Shown: positions 45,108 to 55,962, counted from the first letter of the stretch. The stretch: DNA of 64,000 nucleotides from Pleurocapsa sp. FMAR1 (GCF_963665995.1 NZ_OY762512.1:2852001-2916000), one strand, 5' to 3'. Program-made: numbers and translations. Notes: generated by a model from the letters alone, not told the origin.

Positions 45108-45878
45108 ATGACTAATGTTTTGCCCAACATCTATAAAGGTATTGCTTTGTTTACCCCAGGGGGGGATTTAATTTACGGTATAGATCCAAATAAACAGGCT
45201 CAATGGCATATTCATTTATGTCTTGGATTGCAAGAAAAATGGGGATTAGTCGATTCTCCTCATTTTTTGGTGCCTGGATACACTGCAACAGTAGAACGCT
45301 GGCTAGATCCCCAATCACGGCAGATCAAAACTATCGCTGAGATCTATCCAGCCGTACAACGTTTTATTCCTTTGCTACAGGTATTATTTGGACTATAACC
45401 TACAACTAGTTGGCAGATTGCTCCTTGGCAAGAAGAACACTGTAATCGCGCAGTGATTGAAACCTATCGATCGCATTTTCCTCAGCTTTGGGAACAAAGA
45501 GATTTAATTATTCGCCTTGACCCCAAACATTCTTCTCATAGGACTTCAGAAATTAATGATACATCGTTAGATCCAAGTTCTAACACACTTAGAATAGCCC
45601 CAGAGCATTCTGAAAGTTACGTTTTGCGCTTATTTATTAAAAGCGATAATTTTCGTGGCGAAAAAACTTTGAGTAGTATTCATCAGCTTTTAGAACAGGG
45701 TTTAGCCAGTCCTTATACTTTAAAAGTGATTGACATTAGCAAAAATCCTGAACAGGCAGCAATAGATTGCGTAACAGTAACACCCACCTTAATTAGGGTT
45801 GCACCAAAACCTGTCCGACGAATTATTGGGCAGTTCGACGATATTCAAAGAGTACTAAAAATTATTTCTAGTTTTTAA
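45108..45878 (+). pseudogene. KaiB-like domain protein interrupted by one in-frame stop
   Basis: One continuous reading frame from ATG 45108 to TAA 45878, broken only by TAA at 45396-45398. The first part (96 aa: NIYKGIALFTPGGDLIYGID) and the part after the stop (PTTSWQIAPWQEEHCNRAVI...) read on naturally. The C-terminal 95 residues are a thioredoxin-like KaiB domain (SYVLRLFIKSDN, YTLKVIDISKNPEQA, VTPTLIRV, PVRRIIGQFDD). The N-terminal domain is of unknown function. It is either a recent nonsense mutation, a sequencing error, or two separately translated parts (a GTG at 45453 could start the second). Confidence 0.75.
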
Positions 45879-45910
45879 TTAGCGTTTGGATGTATATAAG
45901 GATTTTTTTT

Positions 45911-46026
45911 GGCATTGATGAATCAGGGTATGGTTTTTGATATTTTCAGTACTTATATTGAATTTAGAAAGCTAACGGCTAAAGCCTTTTTTGCTGAAGT
46001 ACGTCATATATAAAATTACCAACGCC
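45911..46026. mobile_element. Diverged relative of the 34590 MITE
   Basis: It begins GGCATTGATGAATCA and ends AATTACCAACGCC, matching the ends of the element at 34590 with several changes. The flanking duplication is no longer perfect (T-rich on both sides), which suggests an older insertion. No gene inside. Confidence 0.6.
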
Positions 46027-46068
46027 TCTTTTTAATATAGAAGTTTGAGCATTATTTTGAGAGGATTC

Positions 46069-46875
46069 TTAATTGGCTATGTAAGACTTAATTATTTCAG
46101 TTTTTTCTCTGGGAATAAAAAAATTGTTAGCACAATCAAATTCATCTAAATAGAATTTATTGTTAAAAAATTTATAAATGTCATATTCCCAATCTTGTAA
46201 TAAGTTATGAGCTTTGTCTCCTTGAGCTACTCCTTCAATCAATAAAATAGGACGATTATTTTTAATAGTTTTCTCAGAACCAAGTAATACCTGATATTCA
46301 AACCCTTCTACGTCTATTTTGATAAATTCTGGCTCTAATTTAAAACTATCAAGAGTATTAACGTTAACAGTTATTTTTTCCATCTCTAATTTATTAACAT
46401 CAAAAAAGTAGATAGTATTTTTGTTTAACCAGCTTTGGGCTTTCTGATAGTCGCATGAACCCAAAGCAGTCATTTCTCTCCCATTGTATATAGGATAATA
46501 AAAATCAATGACTCCAGGTTTATCACCTAATCCGACTTTCATGTATTTAAAATCTTTAAACTTGTTTAATAACCGATCTAAATAAGAATAGTTAATAGGA
46601 TTTGGCTCAAAGGAAATTACCCGAGAATTTGGCTTTAAAGTAAAAAAGGATAATGCAGACATACCTACATTTGCGCCAATATCAAGGAAAAGTTGAGGGC
46701 GATCTTCGCAAATTAACTTAAAGGCATTAAAGTCAGGTTCATGAACTTTATTTAAATAGAAACTTAAGAAATAATTGTTCTTAATGTTGTGTACAAAACC
46801 ATAAACTTTAGGTGTCTTTAGCAATACGGAACGTACAGTCTTATTCATAATCTTTATTTCCTCGAATTTGACCAA
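46069..46875 (-). CDS. FkbM family methyltransferase
   Basis: A 268-aa SAM-dependent methyltransferase of the FkbM type: LFLDIGANVGMSALSFFTLKPNSRVISFEPNP gives motif I and the acidic ribose-binding residue, and EFIKIDVEGFEYQVLLGSEKTI is the family signature. Members O-methylate sugars or polyketides, often in surface polysaccharide loci. No glycosyltransferase is adjacent here. Its A+T content appears higher than its neighbours, which may mark transfer. Start ATG at 46875; an internal ATG (MNKTVRS) at 46848 is possible. Confidence 0.87.
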   Translation of the reverse strand: MVKFEEIKIMNKTVRSVLLKTPKVYGFVHNIKNNYFLSFYLNKVHEPDFNAFKLICEDRPQLFLDIGANVGMSALSFFTLKPNSRVISFEPNPINYSYLDRLLNKFKDFKYMKVGLGDKPGVIDFYYPIYNGREMTALGSCDYQKAQSWLNKNTIYFFDVNKLEMEKITVNVNTLDSFKLEPEFIKIDVEGFEYQVLLGSEKTIKNNRPILLIEGVAQGDKAHNLLQDWEYDIYKFFNNKFYLDEFDCANNFFIPREKTEIIKSYIAN

Positions 46876-47259
46876 CGGTTACAGTGGCGCGAAGTTAAGG
46901 CGTGTTCATGAGCGTGGTTTTAGATGCGAAACCACGCTGTTGTCAGACGTGGCGAAGTAATTGACTTATCGAAAAACTACCAATATTATTTATACCCAAT
47001 ACATAATTGAGCTTGGAGAATTTAGGTTTTTCAAGTTGTTTGAGTTTTTCAGTAAATTATAGCAACTACCGCTTATATTAAGCTTGATGTTGTAAAAAAA
47101 CAGTAACTTGCAGAACATAGGTCTAGATTTTGTTGGGTTAGGCGATCGCACGTGATATACCATAAGCAACGAATTAACTACAAGCAGCAGACCGCACAAA
47201 ATTGAATACAAAAAAAGCCCGCTGAGGCGAGCCAAATTTAATTATTTAAATTGAGTAAA
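46876..47259. other. Intergenic region with one hairpin and the ndhB terminator
   Basis: 384 bases. A 10-bp hairpin AGCGTGGTTT / AAACCACGCT lies at 46911-46938 without a T-run. The ndhB terminator is at 47210-47232. A short frame at 46990-47235 has no family features and is rejected as a gene. Confidence 0.6.
47210..47232 (-). terminator. Terminator of ndhB
   Basis: On the minus strand GCTCGC-CTCA-GCGGGC (one G.U) is followed by seven T residues, 28 bases past the ndhB stop. Confidence 0.75.
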
Positions 47260-48837
47260 TTATTTGTGGATTAAATCCTCTACTGTGGAAACTTGAATAT
47301 TACTCTGGGGTATTTGCTGAGTAATAATCGCCGATCGCAATATAGGCGTACTGGCAACAGAATTACTGCTGATAGTAAACAGAGGATTGGATAAAATTCC
47401 CGCCAGAGAAGTAATAATAGCAGAAGCTACAATTCCTACCTGTAGAGGGCGCATTCCAGGTAGTTTCCAGTTGATTACGGGGTAGTTTTTCACAGATTCT
47501 GACATTTCTTGGGGTTCTTTGACTACCATCATTTTGACGACGCGAATGTAGTAGTAAATTGAAATGACGCTGGTAATTAAGCCTAGCAGGACTAAACCAT
47601 ACAAGCCAGCTTGCCAGCCAGCCCAAAAGAGGTAAATTTTCCCAAAAAAGCCAGCCATCGGCGGAATACCACCTAAAGAGAGTAAACAGATACTTAAGCA
47701 AAGGGTAAGTAAGGGATCTTTTTGATACAAGCCTGCATATTCGCTAATTTGATCTGTACCCGTGCGCAGAGAGAATAGGATGATACAGGTAAACGCTCCC
47801 AGGTTCATAAACAGATAGATAAACAGATAAAAGATCATGCTGGAATAACCATTATCAGTTCCAGCAATCAAACCAATCATCACAAAGCCAGCTTGGGCAA
47901 TAGAAGAGTATGCCAACATTCGCTTGATGCTAGTTTGTGCCAAAGCTACCACATTACCTAATATCAAACTAAGAATTGCCAGGGCGGTAAAGATAAAGTG
48001 CCACTGTTCGGTAAGTGAACCAAATGCAGTTACCAGTAGGCGAATTGCTAGAGCAAAACCTGCTGCTTTTGAACCTACAGATAAGAAGGCAACAACGGGA
48101 GTGGGAGAACCTTCATAAACATCAGGTGTCCACTGGTGGAAAGGTACGGCAGAAATCTTAAAGGCAATTCCAGCAATGATAAACACCAAAGAAATAGCTA
48201 ATCCTAAAGACTGTACGCCGTTGATGGCTGTAATTTTAGCAGCGATCGCATTAAGATTTGTTTCTCCCCCAGATAAACCGTAAAGCAATGACATTCCATA
48301 AAGAAAAATCGCCGAGCTTGCAGCACCAATGAGTAAATATTTTAATGCAGCTTCATTTGAGCGAGGATCGCGCTTCATGTATCCTGTCATCAGATAGGAA
48401 GAGATACTCAGCATTTCTAAAGAAATAAACACCATGGTTAGCTCATTTGCACCACAGAGGAACATCCCTCCTAAAGTAGCGGTAAGCATGATGGCGATAA
48501 ATTCTGCCAAAGATGTCCCCGACTGCTGAATATAGCGAATAGACATGGGGATAGTTACCATTGCTGAGAGGGCAACTATCCCCCGAAAGACAATGCTTAG
48601 ATTGTCACCGTCAAAAGAACCAAGAAAAGCGATCGCATTGGGGTTGCTCCATTGAAAGTATAGAGCCACAAGGGTGTTAAACAAACCTGCGATCGCTAAA
48701 TAGGGCAACCAACGCGAGGAACTACGCCCAAAGATTAAATCGCCGATTAAAACACTCATCAGAGTAATAATAACTATGCCTTCGGGCAAAATTGTCCCTG
48801 CATGAAGTTGAGAGGCTACACTGCTAGAAAAATCCAT
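47260..48837 (-). CDS. ndhB: NAD(P)H-quinone oxidoreductase subunit 2 (NdhB)
   Basis: Proton-pumping antiporter-like subunit of the thylakoid NDH-1 complex, used in respiration, cyclic electron flow and CO2 uptake. At 525 aa it has about 14 helices and the family stretches [40 protein letters not shown] and [20 protein letters not shown], the last with the conserved proline/His loop. The single-copy gene stands alone, as is usual in cyanobacteria. Start ATG at 48837, divergent from topA across a 410-base gap. Confidence 0.96.
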   Translation of the reverse strand: MDFSSSVASQLHAGTILPEGIVIITLMSVLIGDLIFGRSSSRWLPYLAIAGLFNTLVALYFQWSNPNAIAFLGSFDGDNLSIVFRGIVALSAMVTIPMSIRYIQQSGTSLAEFIAIMLTATLGGMFLCGANELTMVFISLEMLSISSYLMTGYMKRDPRSNEAALKYLLIGAASSAIFLYGMSLLYGLSGGETNLNAIAAKITAINGVQSLGLAISLVFIIAGIAFKISAVPFHQWTPDVYEGSPTPVVAFLSVGSKAAGFALAIRLLVTAFGSLTEQWHFIFTALAILSLILGNVVALAQTSIKRMLAYSSIAQAGFVMIGLIAGTDNGYSSMIFYLFIYLFMNLGAFTCIILFSLRTGTDQISEYAGLYQKDPLLTLCLSICLLSLGGIPPMAGFFGKIYLFWAGWQAGLYGLVLLGLITSVISIYYYIRVVKMMVVKEPQEMSESVKNYPVINWKLPGMRPLQVGIVASAIITSLAGILSNPLFTISSNSVASTPILRSAIITQQIPQSNIQVSTVEDLIHK

Positions 48838-49248
48838 AGAGTTTTTTGGGTACCGTCAGATATAGATACAATTGAACAATTGCTAAAAAAGCGTTACAAA
48901 GGATTGTAATCCTCTATCTACCTTCTTCTTAAGCTTATTATGTTTTTACTTTTTAGAAATCAAGATGTTAACTCTCAGCCAATTATTAGTTATGGTGAAA
49001 TTAATTAAGCTTTAAGCTCTAAGCTGACAACTGGATCATATTTTATACCATAGCTAATTAGTTGCATCTTATAAATGGTGAGCTATGGTGCATAAATAGC
49101 CCAAAGCAAAAAAGTATGTGAATTGAGGCTACTTGTTAAAACTAGATCAACATGATGTTTGTCGTTTGAGGGATTATAACTATAGATTAGGAAATATATC
49201 TCTATAAAAATCAACACCTGCTATTAAACCCGCGTTAACTTCATTTAT
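48838..49248. other. Divergent promoter region of ndhB and topA
   Basis: 411 AT-rich bases with no credible gene. Short direct and inverted AT repeats occur (for example AATTAGTTGCATC and CATAGCTAATTAG around 49050), but no clear operator is recognised. Confidence 0.5.
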
Positions 49249-51942
49249 ATGTCAACATTAGTTATTGTCGAATCTCCTACTAAAGCTCGTACTATTCGTA
49301 ATTACCTACCTTCTGGCTATCAGGTCGAGGCTTCTATGGGTCATGTCCGAGACTTACCTCCTTCAGCCAAAGAAATTCCTCCTGCCTATAAAGACAAGAA
49401 TTGGGCAACACTAGGCATCAACATCGAAGATGAATTTCAACCAATTTATGTTGTGCCTGAGAAAAAGAAAAAGGTAGTCAAAGAACTTAAAAATGCGCTG
49501 AAAGTAGCAGATGAACTGATTCTGGCAACTGACGAAGATCGTGAGGGAGAAAGCATTAGCTGGCATTTGTTGGAAATTCTCAAGCCCAAAGTACCTGTAA
49601 AACGGATGGTCTTTCATGAGATTACCAAAGAGGCAATTCAAAAAGCTTTACAAGATTGTCGTGAAGTAGACCAAGATTTAGTCCATGCCCAAGAAACACG
49701 ACGTATTTTAGATCGTTTGGTAGGCTATACCGTTTCCCCTCTGCTGTGGAAGAAAATAGCTTGGGGTTTGTCCGCAGGAAGGGTACAGTCGGTAGCAGTC
49801 CGTTTAACTGTCCTTAGAGAAAGAGAACGTCGGGCTTTCCAATCTGGGGGTTATTGGGATTTAAAAGCAGACCTAGAGCAAAATAAAAATCCTTTTGAAG
49901 CTAAGTTAATTACCCTCGATGGCAAAAGACTGGCTACGGGTAGCGATTTTGACCCCGACACAGGGAAAATTGCCGAAGGTAAAAACGTAGTCCTGCTGAA
50001 TGAGAATGAGGCAAATAAACTCAAAGAGCGTATTTTTGAGAAGACTTGGACAGTGGCTGATAGGCAAGAAAATGCTTCTAAACGTCGTCCTTCTCCGCCT
50101 TTTACTACTTCTACTCTACAGCAAGAATCTAACCGTAAACTGAGCATTTCTGCCAGGGAAACCATGGGAGTGGCACAAAAACTCTATGAAAAGGGTTTTA
50201 TTACCTATATGCGGACAGATTCGGTGCATTTATCCCAACAGGCGATCGCCGCGGCCCGTAATTGTGTAGAACAAAAGTATGGTAAAGAATATTTAAGTCC
50301 CAAAGCCCGTCAATACAGCACCAAAAGTAAAGGCGCACAAGAAGCACACGAAGCTATTCGTCCTGCGGGAGAAACTTTCCGCGTCCCCAAAGAAACAGGA
50401 CTCAAAGACCGCGAATTTAGGCTTTATGATTTAATCTGGAAACGCACCATCGCCTGTCAGATGGCAGATGCCCAGCTTACCCAAATTGCAGTAGACGTGA
50501 GCGTCGAGAATGCTGTTTTCCGCGCCAATGGTAAACGTATTGAATTTCCTGGTTTCTTCCGTGCTTATGTTGAAGGTTCAGATAATCCTGATGCAGCCTT
50601 GGAAGATCAAGAAATACTCTTACCGCCTTTGAAAAAAGGAGATAAACCAGACTGCAAAGGATTAGAGGCAATTGGACACGAAACCCAACCTCCTGCCAGA
50701 TACACCGAAGCTTCTCTAGTTAAAACCTTAGAAAAAGAAGGCATCGGTCGTCCTAGTACTTACGCCAGCGTGATTGGCACTATTGTGGATCGCGGTTATG
50801 TGCAGATGCGCGGCAAAGCTTTAATTCCTACCTTTACAGCCTTTGCAGTAACTGCCTTGCTAGAAGAACACTTCCCAGACTTGGTAGATACTGAGTTTAC
50901 TTCTAAAATGGAGCAAACTTTAGATGAAATTGCTACAGGTGGTGCGGAGTGGATACCTTATCTTAAAAAGTTCTATCAGGGAAAAACAGGTCTAAAAACC
51001 CAGATAGACGTTAAAAATGAGGAAATAGAGCCTGCGATCGCCAAAACTATCCATCTAGAAAACCTCGATGCCATAGTCCGCATTGGTAAATATGGTCCAT
51101 ACATCGAAATAAAAACCGAAGACGGGGAGACAGAAGTATTAAAAGTTTCTATTCCTGATGACTTAACGCCTGCTGACCTTAATCCAGAGCAAATAGAAGC
51201 TCTAATTCGCCAGAAGCAAGAAGGGCCAGAAAAAGTCGGTATTCATCCTGAAACTGGTGAACCTATTTACTTTAAGGTCGGTAAATATGGTCCTTATGTT
51301 CAGCTTGGAGATAAGACAGACGAAAATCCCAAGCCAAAGATGAGTTCGATTCCTAAAAAAGATAGCAAAACCAACGTTACTAATGATGACGTAACTTTGG
51401 AAATGGCAGTGGGTTTGTTATCACTGCCTCGTCTATTAGGACACCAACCCGCTACAGGTGGCAAAATCAAATCTGCACTGGGACGTTTTGGACCCTATGT
51501 GGTTCATGAGTTTAAAGGACCAGAAGACACTAAGCTACAGCGAGATTATCGATCGCTCAAGAAAGAAGATAATGTCTTAACTGTAACTCTAGAGCGTGCT
51601 TTAGAACTTCTGGCTGAACCAAAACGAGGACGTGGAGGTAGCAAGAAAACTCCTCTACGGGAATTAGGCGCGCATCCCGAAGACAAAGAGCCAGTCAATA
51701 TCTACAAAGGTCCTTACGGTAATTATGTTAAGCACGGTAAGATTAATGCTGGTCTGCCCAAAGATGAAACCGTAGAAGAAATAACCCTAGAAAAAGCTCT
51801 GGAGTTATTAGCCGAAAAAGCAGCAACTAAAAAGACCACCAAAAAGAAAACTACAGCTAAGAAAAAAACTACTACAGCTAAAAAGAAAACTACCAAAAAA
51901 GCTTCTACTAAAAAGACTGCTGCTAAAAAAGAAGCATCTTAA
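49249..51942 (+). CDS. topA: DNA topoisomerase I
   Basis: Type IA topoisomerase that relaxes negative supercoils. The 897-aa product has the TOPRIM domain at the N-terminus ([13 protein letters not shown]; acidic DEDREGE near residue 95), the active-site tyrosine in FITYMRTDS near residue 318, and HEAIRP and GIGRPSTYA downstream. The C-terminal third consists of cyanobacterial-type repeats ([34 protein letters not shown]) rather than zinc fingers. The last 45 residues are almost only Lys, Thr and Ala ([13 protein letters not shown]), a histone-H1-like tail. Start ATG at 49249. Confidence 0.96.
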   Translation: MSTLVIVESPTKARTIRNYLPSGYQVEASMGHVRDLPPSAKEIPPAYKDKNWATLGINIEDEFQPIYVVPEKKKKVVKELKNALKVADELILATDEDREGESISWHLLEILKPKVPVKRMVFHEITKEAIQKALQDCREVDQDLVHAQETRRILDRLVGYTVSPLLWKKIAWGLSAGRVQSVAVRLTVLRERERRAFQSGGYWDLKADLEQNKNPFEAKLITLDGKRLATGSDFDPDTGKIAEGKNVVLLNENEANKLKERIFEKTWTVADRQENASKRRPSPPFTTSTLQQESNRKLSISARETMGVAQKLYEKGFITYMRTDSVHLSQQAIAAARNCVEQKYGKEYLSPKARQYSTKSKGAQEAHEAIRPAGETFRVPKETGLKDREFRLYDLIWKRTIACQMADAQLTQIAVDVSVENAVFRANGKRIEFPGFFRAYVEGSDNPDAALEDQEILLPPLKKGDKPDCKGLEAIGHETQPPARYTEASLVKTLEKEGIGRPSTYASVIGTIVDRGYVQMRGKALIPTFTAFAVTALLEEHFPDLVDTEFTSKMEQTLDEIATGGAEWIPYLKKFYQGKTGLKTQIDVKNEEIEPAIAKTIHLENLDAIVRIGKYGPYIEIKTEDGETEVLKVSIPDDLTPADLNPEQIEALIRQKQEGPEKVGIHPETGEPIYFKVGKYGPYVQLGDKTDENPKPKMSSIPKKDSKTNVTNDDVTLEMAVGLLSLPRLLGHQPATGGKIKSALGRFGPYVVHEFKGPEDTKLQRDYRSLKKEDNVLTVTLERALELLAEPKRGRGGSKKTPLRELGAHPEDKEPVNIYKGPYGNYVKHGKINAGLPKDETVEEITLEKALELLAEKAATKKTTKKKTTAKKKTTTAKKKTTKKASTKKTAAKKEAS

Positions 51943-51967
51943 ATTGTAAGTGGTTTTATAGTTTATC

Positions 51968-52000
51968 GCGATCGCTCATCTGAAAAGCGATCGCTTTTTT
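51968..52000 (+). terminator. topA terminator built from two HIP1 octamers
   Basis: GCGATCGCT at 51968-51976 pairs with AGCGATCGC at 51986-51994 and runs into TTTTTT. Each arm is a HIP1 site, so the genome-wide octamer has been used as the stem of a rho-independent terminator. Confidence 0.75.
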
Positions 52001-52110
52001 ATCTCAAACGAATATTTGAAATTTTACTCGATTGATAAAATTTACCACTCTTATATCTATTTAAGTCATAAAATATAGTTATAGCTATATTGTTAAATCA
52101 ACCTTATTTT

Positions 52111-52704
52111 ATGTCCCTCAAAATCACGGCAAAGATTCTATTAACTTTAACTAGTATGGAAATCGTCTTGCTGTTTAGTGCTTTAACTCCCGTAGCCAAA
52201 ACGCAAAATATTTATTCGCCAGACTCTATATCTGCTGAATCGGTAAAGTCGGCGACAGAATTATCTCAGAGTGGCAAAGCGAAACTAAAACAGGAAAACT
52301 ATCGAGGTGCGATCGCTGATTTTAGTCAGGCAATACAGCTAGACCCTAACAATGCAGACTTTTATTATGAGCGTGGTTCAATTTTGGGCGAGCTAGGGGA
52401 CAAAGAAGGAGCTATTAGAGATTTTGACGATGCAATTCTGCGAAATCCTCATTATGCCAGAGCATACCTAAAAAGAGGAGGAATGTCCATAGACTTAGGA
52501 TTGAATCAGCGAGTCACAGATTCTAGAGGCGTATATTTTAGAACCGTGGACTATAGAGTTAGAAATTCTAGAGCTATATTAGATTTGCGAACTGCAAGAG
52601 ACTTGTTTGCTCAACAAGGCGATCGCGAAGGATATCAAACGGCAAATAGTTTAATTCAACACTTTGCAGGCAGTTTGGAACCAGAAAAGAATCAAAAATT
52701 CTAG
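52111..52704 (+). CDS. Exported TPR protein
   Basis: A 197-aa protein with an N-terminal hydrophobic signal region (about residues 5-30, ending VAKTQ). Two canonical TPR units follow: LKQENYRGAIADFSQAIQLDP with NADFYYERGSILGELGDKEGA, then IRDFDDAILRNPHYARAYLKR. ATG at 52111 is preferred to the TTG at 52090. It probably acts in the periplasm as a binding scaffold. It converges with the GGDEF gene 24 bases away. Confidence 0.8.
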   Translation: MSLKITAKILLTLTSMEIVLLFSALTPVAKTQNIYSPDSISAESVKSATELSQSGKAKLKQENYRGAIADFSQAIQLDPNNADFYYERGSILGELGDKEGAIRDFDDAILRNPHYARAYLKRGGMSIDLGLNQRVTDSRGVYFRTVDYRVRNSRAILDLRTARDLFAQQGDREGYQTANSLIQHFAGSLEPEKNQKF

Positions 52705-52727
52705 CTATCTTATTGGTTATAAAGCCT

Positions 52728-54665
52728 TTAACAACGTTGAACGCAGTCTCGTCCCTGTGCTTTAGCCTGATATAAAGCCTTGTCCGCAGCGCAAATTAGA
52801 CCATCGGCATTGATACTATCATCAGGAAAACAACTAACGCCGACAGAAATACTAATTGATTCTAGCTCTTTGCCTTTGTGTTCTAAATTCAAATTTTTAA
52901 TTCCTGTTCTTATTGCTTCTGCACGAATAATGGCATCTTCAATTGCAGCATCAGGCATAATGACTATTAATTCTTCTCCACCATAACGACAGGCAATATC
53001 GTATTTGCGAACTTGAGACAGAAGAAAAGCTGCTACTTTTTTTAATACCAGATCCCCTGCACTATGACCATGGATGTCATTAAAACGTTTGAAATGATCG
53101 ATATCCATTATCAAAACGCTGATAAACTGTTGTTTTCGATAAGCACGGTTAATTTCTTTGGCTAAAGATTCTTCGAGATAGCGACGATTAAACAGACCAG
53201 TTAGAGGATCTCGAAGACTTTGATACCTTAATTTCTCTTGAAGTCTCAAATTAGCAAAGGACATAGCAATATTTTGAGCAACGGTTTCGGCTAATTCCTG
53301 GGTTGTTCGATCGATTGTTTTATACTCATCAAAACATAAATAGAGCATTCCTAAAGTCTCTCCTTTGGCAATCATCGGCAAGCATAAGGTCTGAGTATAG
53401 TTGGTATTATGGGCAATATGACCGCAATATAAACCTGGGGTGTCAAAATGAACTAAATGGGAATCTCCCCGTCTTAATGCCCAGCATTCCTTAAGCTCAA
53501 AGCTGCTATAACTATTAGCCATTCCCCAAGCTGCGATCGCCTTTAATAAATTTTCGCTATTGTTGACCAGATATATCGCACCATGACTATCAGGAAATAA
53601 AGGTTGCAGTAAATCCGCTAGAACTTCTTCTGCTTCGACCAGACCAGCGCAAGCCTGAATAAATTCATTCATCTGCGCCAATTTAATCCTAGCTTGATTA
53701 TTTTTTTCCAAAGCTAAGACTTTTTCTTCCAGTTTTTGATTTAATGTCTCCGCTCGATCGCGAATTTCCTTGCTTTTGGTAATATCTCTGGCTATACCCA
53801 AAATCTGCTTTGGTTTGCCATCAGCGTTTCTGGCAAAAATAGTATTTTTATCGTGTAACCAGTACCATTGACCTCGATTATCTTTGAGGCGATATTCTAT
53901 TTCCAAACAATTATCACTTTCTAATAGCAAGCAATTCTGAAAATGCTGTTTAAGTCCCTCTAAATCTTCTGGATGAATAAGTTCATCTAATAGTCTAGAT
54001 TGAAATTTATTTAATTCTAAAGGACTGTATCCTAATAGCTCACTAATAAAAGAATTGCCAAAGACATTACGGTTTGACTCTAAATCATAAATATAAAGAA
54101 TATTAGGGGTTGAATTTACTATCTTTTCCTTAAACAAAATGCTTTCTTGCAGGTCTTGATTAACTTTGACCAAAGCAGCAGTTTTTTCAGCTACTCGTTG
54201 CTCTAACTCTTGATTAAGCTGGCATATTTCTTGTTGGGCAGCTTCTTTTGAAGATATCTCATCTTGAAGCTTGAGATTACAGCTTGCTAATTCTTGGGTC
54301 GATGGCAAATTAAGTGCTTGAGGTATTAAAGGGATTGAGGACAAAGCCGTATACAGAGAAATTAAAGCCGTAAATCCTTTGACTATTGCCGATAGCCAAT
54401 AATCAGGATGCCATAAAGTCCAAATCGATAAAATATGAGTCGTACCGCAGAACAAAATAAACGCACTAAAAAGAATAAAAATACTTTTGTAGGGTAAGTC
54501 TTTTCGGTTGCGAACAAAATAAATTAGAGCCAGCGAGATAGAATAAAAGGCGATCGCAATTAGAGCCTCAGCAGCAACATGAAGCCAGATAAAAGGCGTT
54601 TGCCATAAATAATAATGACCATGAGAAGTATACTGCAAGGCTGACAATACCTGGGGTACGATCAT
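52728..54665 (-). CDS. Diguanylate cyclase with ethylene-receptor-like sensor, PAS and GAF
   Basis: A 645-aa membrane sensor. Residues about 20-120 form three helices that resemble the copper-binding ethylene domain of plant ETR1: the Cys and His of FCGTTH (Cys 73, His 77) are kept, but the position of ETR1 Asp 25 is Glu 33. A coiled coil (about 125-165), a PAS domain (about 175-295; RGQWYWLHDKNT), a GAF domain (about 325-470) and a GGDEF domain from about 480 (DPLTGLFNRRYLEE, YGGEELIVIMPD) follow. The GGEEL active site suggests it makes cyclic di-GMP. The input is inferred from similarity only. Start ATG at 54665. Confidence 0.9.
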   Translation of the reverse strand: MIVPQVLSALQYTSHGHYYLWQTPFIWLHVAAEALIAIAFYSISLALIYFVRNRKDLPYKSIFILFSAFILFCGTTHILSIWTLWHPDYWLSAIVKGFTALISLYTALSSIPLIPQALNLPSTQELASCNLKLQDEISSKEAAQQEICQLNQELEQRVAEKTAALVKVNQDLQESILFKEKIVNSTPNILYIYDLESNRNVFGNSFISELLGYSPLELNKFQSRLLDELIHPEDLEGLKQHFQNCLLLESDNCLEIEYRLKDNRGQWYWLHDKNTIFARNADGKPKQILGIARDITKSKEIRDRAETLNQKLEEKVLALEKNNQARIKLAQMNEFIQACAGLVEAEEVLADLLQPLFPDSHGAIYLVNNSENLLKAIAAWGMANSYSSFELKECWALRRGDSHLVHFDTPGLYCGHIAHNTNYTQTLCLPMIAKGETLGMLYLCFDEYKTIDRTTQELAETVAQNIAMSFANLRLQEKLRYQSLRDPLTGLFNRRYLEESLAKEINRAYRKQQFISVLIMDIDHFKRFNDIHGHSAGDLVLKKVAAFLLSQVRKYDIACRYGGEELIVIMPDAAIEDAIIRAEAIRTGIKNLNLEHKGKELESISISVGVSCFPDDSINADGLICAADKALYQAKAQGRDCVQRC

Positions 54666-54829
54666 GTTTAATGTTAATTTAATTATTCAACTGACATTTT
54701 GCCTCATTAAATTAACTTATCTAATTTATAAGTGTCTTCAATCATTCGATAGAGAATGATATTCAGGTTGAAGAGCATAGCAATGCCATACGTTTTTAGG
54801 TACGTTTAACTTCAAAATATGCTGAAACT

Positions 54830-55940
54830 TTAAACCATTTGATTTTCCTGGCGCAAAAAAGCTTCAATAAAAGGATCTAAGTTACCATCCATCACATCGT
54901 TAATATCTGTGGTTTCAATTTCCGTCCGTAAGTCCTTAACCATTTGATAGGGATGAAAGACATAATTACGAATTTGATTACCCCAGGCAGCATCGACGAT
55001 ATCACCACGAATTTCGGCAATTTCCTGCGCTCGTTGTTCTTCGGCAATAATCAGTAGCTTGGCTTTTAAAAGGGCTAAAGCTCGCTCTTTATTTTGTAGC
55101 TGAGAACGTTCTTCAGTACAGCGTACAGCAATTTTGGTTGGTAGGTGGACAATTTGCACGGCGGTTTCAACTTTATTTACGTTTTGTCCTCCAGCACCAC
55201 CAGAGCGAGAAGTTTTAATTTCTAAATCTTTGTCAGGGATTTCGAGATTAAGCTCTTCATCTCCCAGGTTGGGCATGATCTCTATCCCTGCAAAACTAGT
55301 TTGCCTTTTCCCGTTAGCGTTAAAGGGTGAGATTCTGACTAGACGATGAGTACCTTTTTCGGCTTTTAAATAGCCATAGGCATAACGCCCCTCCACCTCT
55401 AGGGTAGCTGATTTAATTCCTGCCTCATCTCCTGGAGAAGATTCTGCTAAACGGACTTTATAGCCTTGTTTTTCGCTCCAGCGACTATACATTCTCAGGA
55501 GCATTTCTGCCCAATCTTGAGCGTCTGTACCACCAGCACCAGCGTTAATAGTTAATACAGCCCCCTTAGTGTCGTAGGTGCCAGACAAAAGCTGCTGTAA
55601 TTCCCAAAGCTCCAAGTCTTTAGCAAGCTGTTCTAAGTTGGTTTTGGCTTCTGTGGCTAGGGCTTCATCGGCTTCTAATTCTAGTAGTTCGGCGATCGCT
55701 TTACTGTCTTCAAGAGTACTTTGCCAGTGCTGATATTGCTCCAAACTAGACTTAAGATCGTTCAATTCTTGTAAAACTTTTTGAGCAGTATTTTGATCGT
55801 CCCAAAACTCTGGCTGTGCTGCCCTTTGCTCTAAATCCTGTATTTTAGCAGTGATGGCAGGAGGGTCAAAGATACTCCTGAGTTTTACCCAGGCGTTGAG
55901 AAATAGCTTCGATATTACGCTTTAATTCTGATACTTCCAT
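54830..55940 (-). CDS. prfB: Peptide chain release factor 2, with programmed +1 frameshift
   Basis: Recognises UGA and UAA and releases the peptide. The gene starts at ATG 55940, reads 24 codons to CTT, meets an in-frame TGA at 55866-55868, and continues in the +1 frame to 54830 for a total of about 369 aa. The catalytic GGQ sits in [11 protein letters not shown] and the [15 protein letters not shown] block is present. The stop-codon recognition region of the RF2 type lies around residues 200-215. Low release factor levels favour the shift, giving autoregulation as in E. coli. The downstream neighbour is the GGDEF gene, not prfB's usual lysS. Confidence 0.95.
55865..55879 (-). other. prfB programmed +1 frameshift site
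   Basis: On the minus strand the sequence reads AGGAG-TAT-CTT-TGA-C. This has the internal Shine-Dalgarno-like AGGAG three bases before the slippery CTT and the stop TGA followed by C, the classical bacterial RF2 recoding signal. Confidence 0.95.
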
Positions 55941-55962
55941 TATCAATTATCAAATTGTTATA

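Noticed and set aside
46990-47235. 81-aa frame on the minus strand
   Set aside because: It overlaps the ndhB terminator and AT-rich noncoding sequence, shows no family features, and has no ribosome site.
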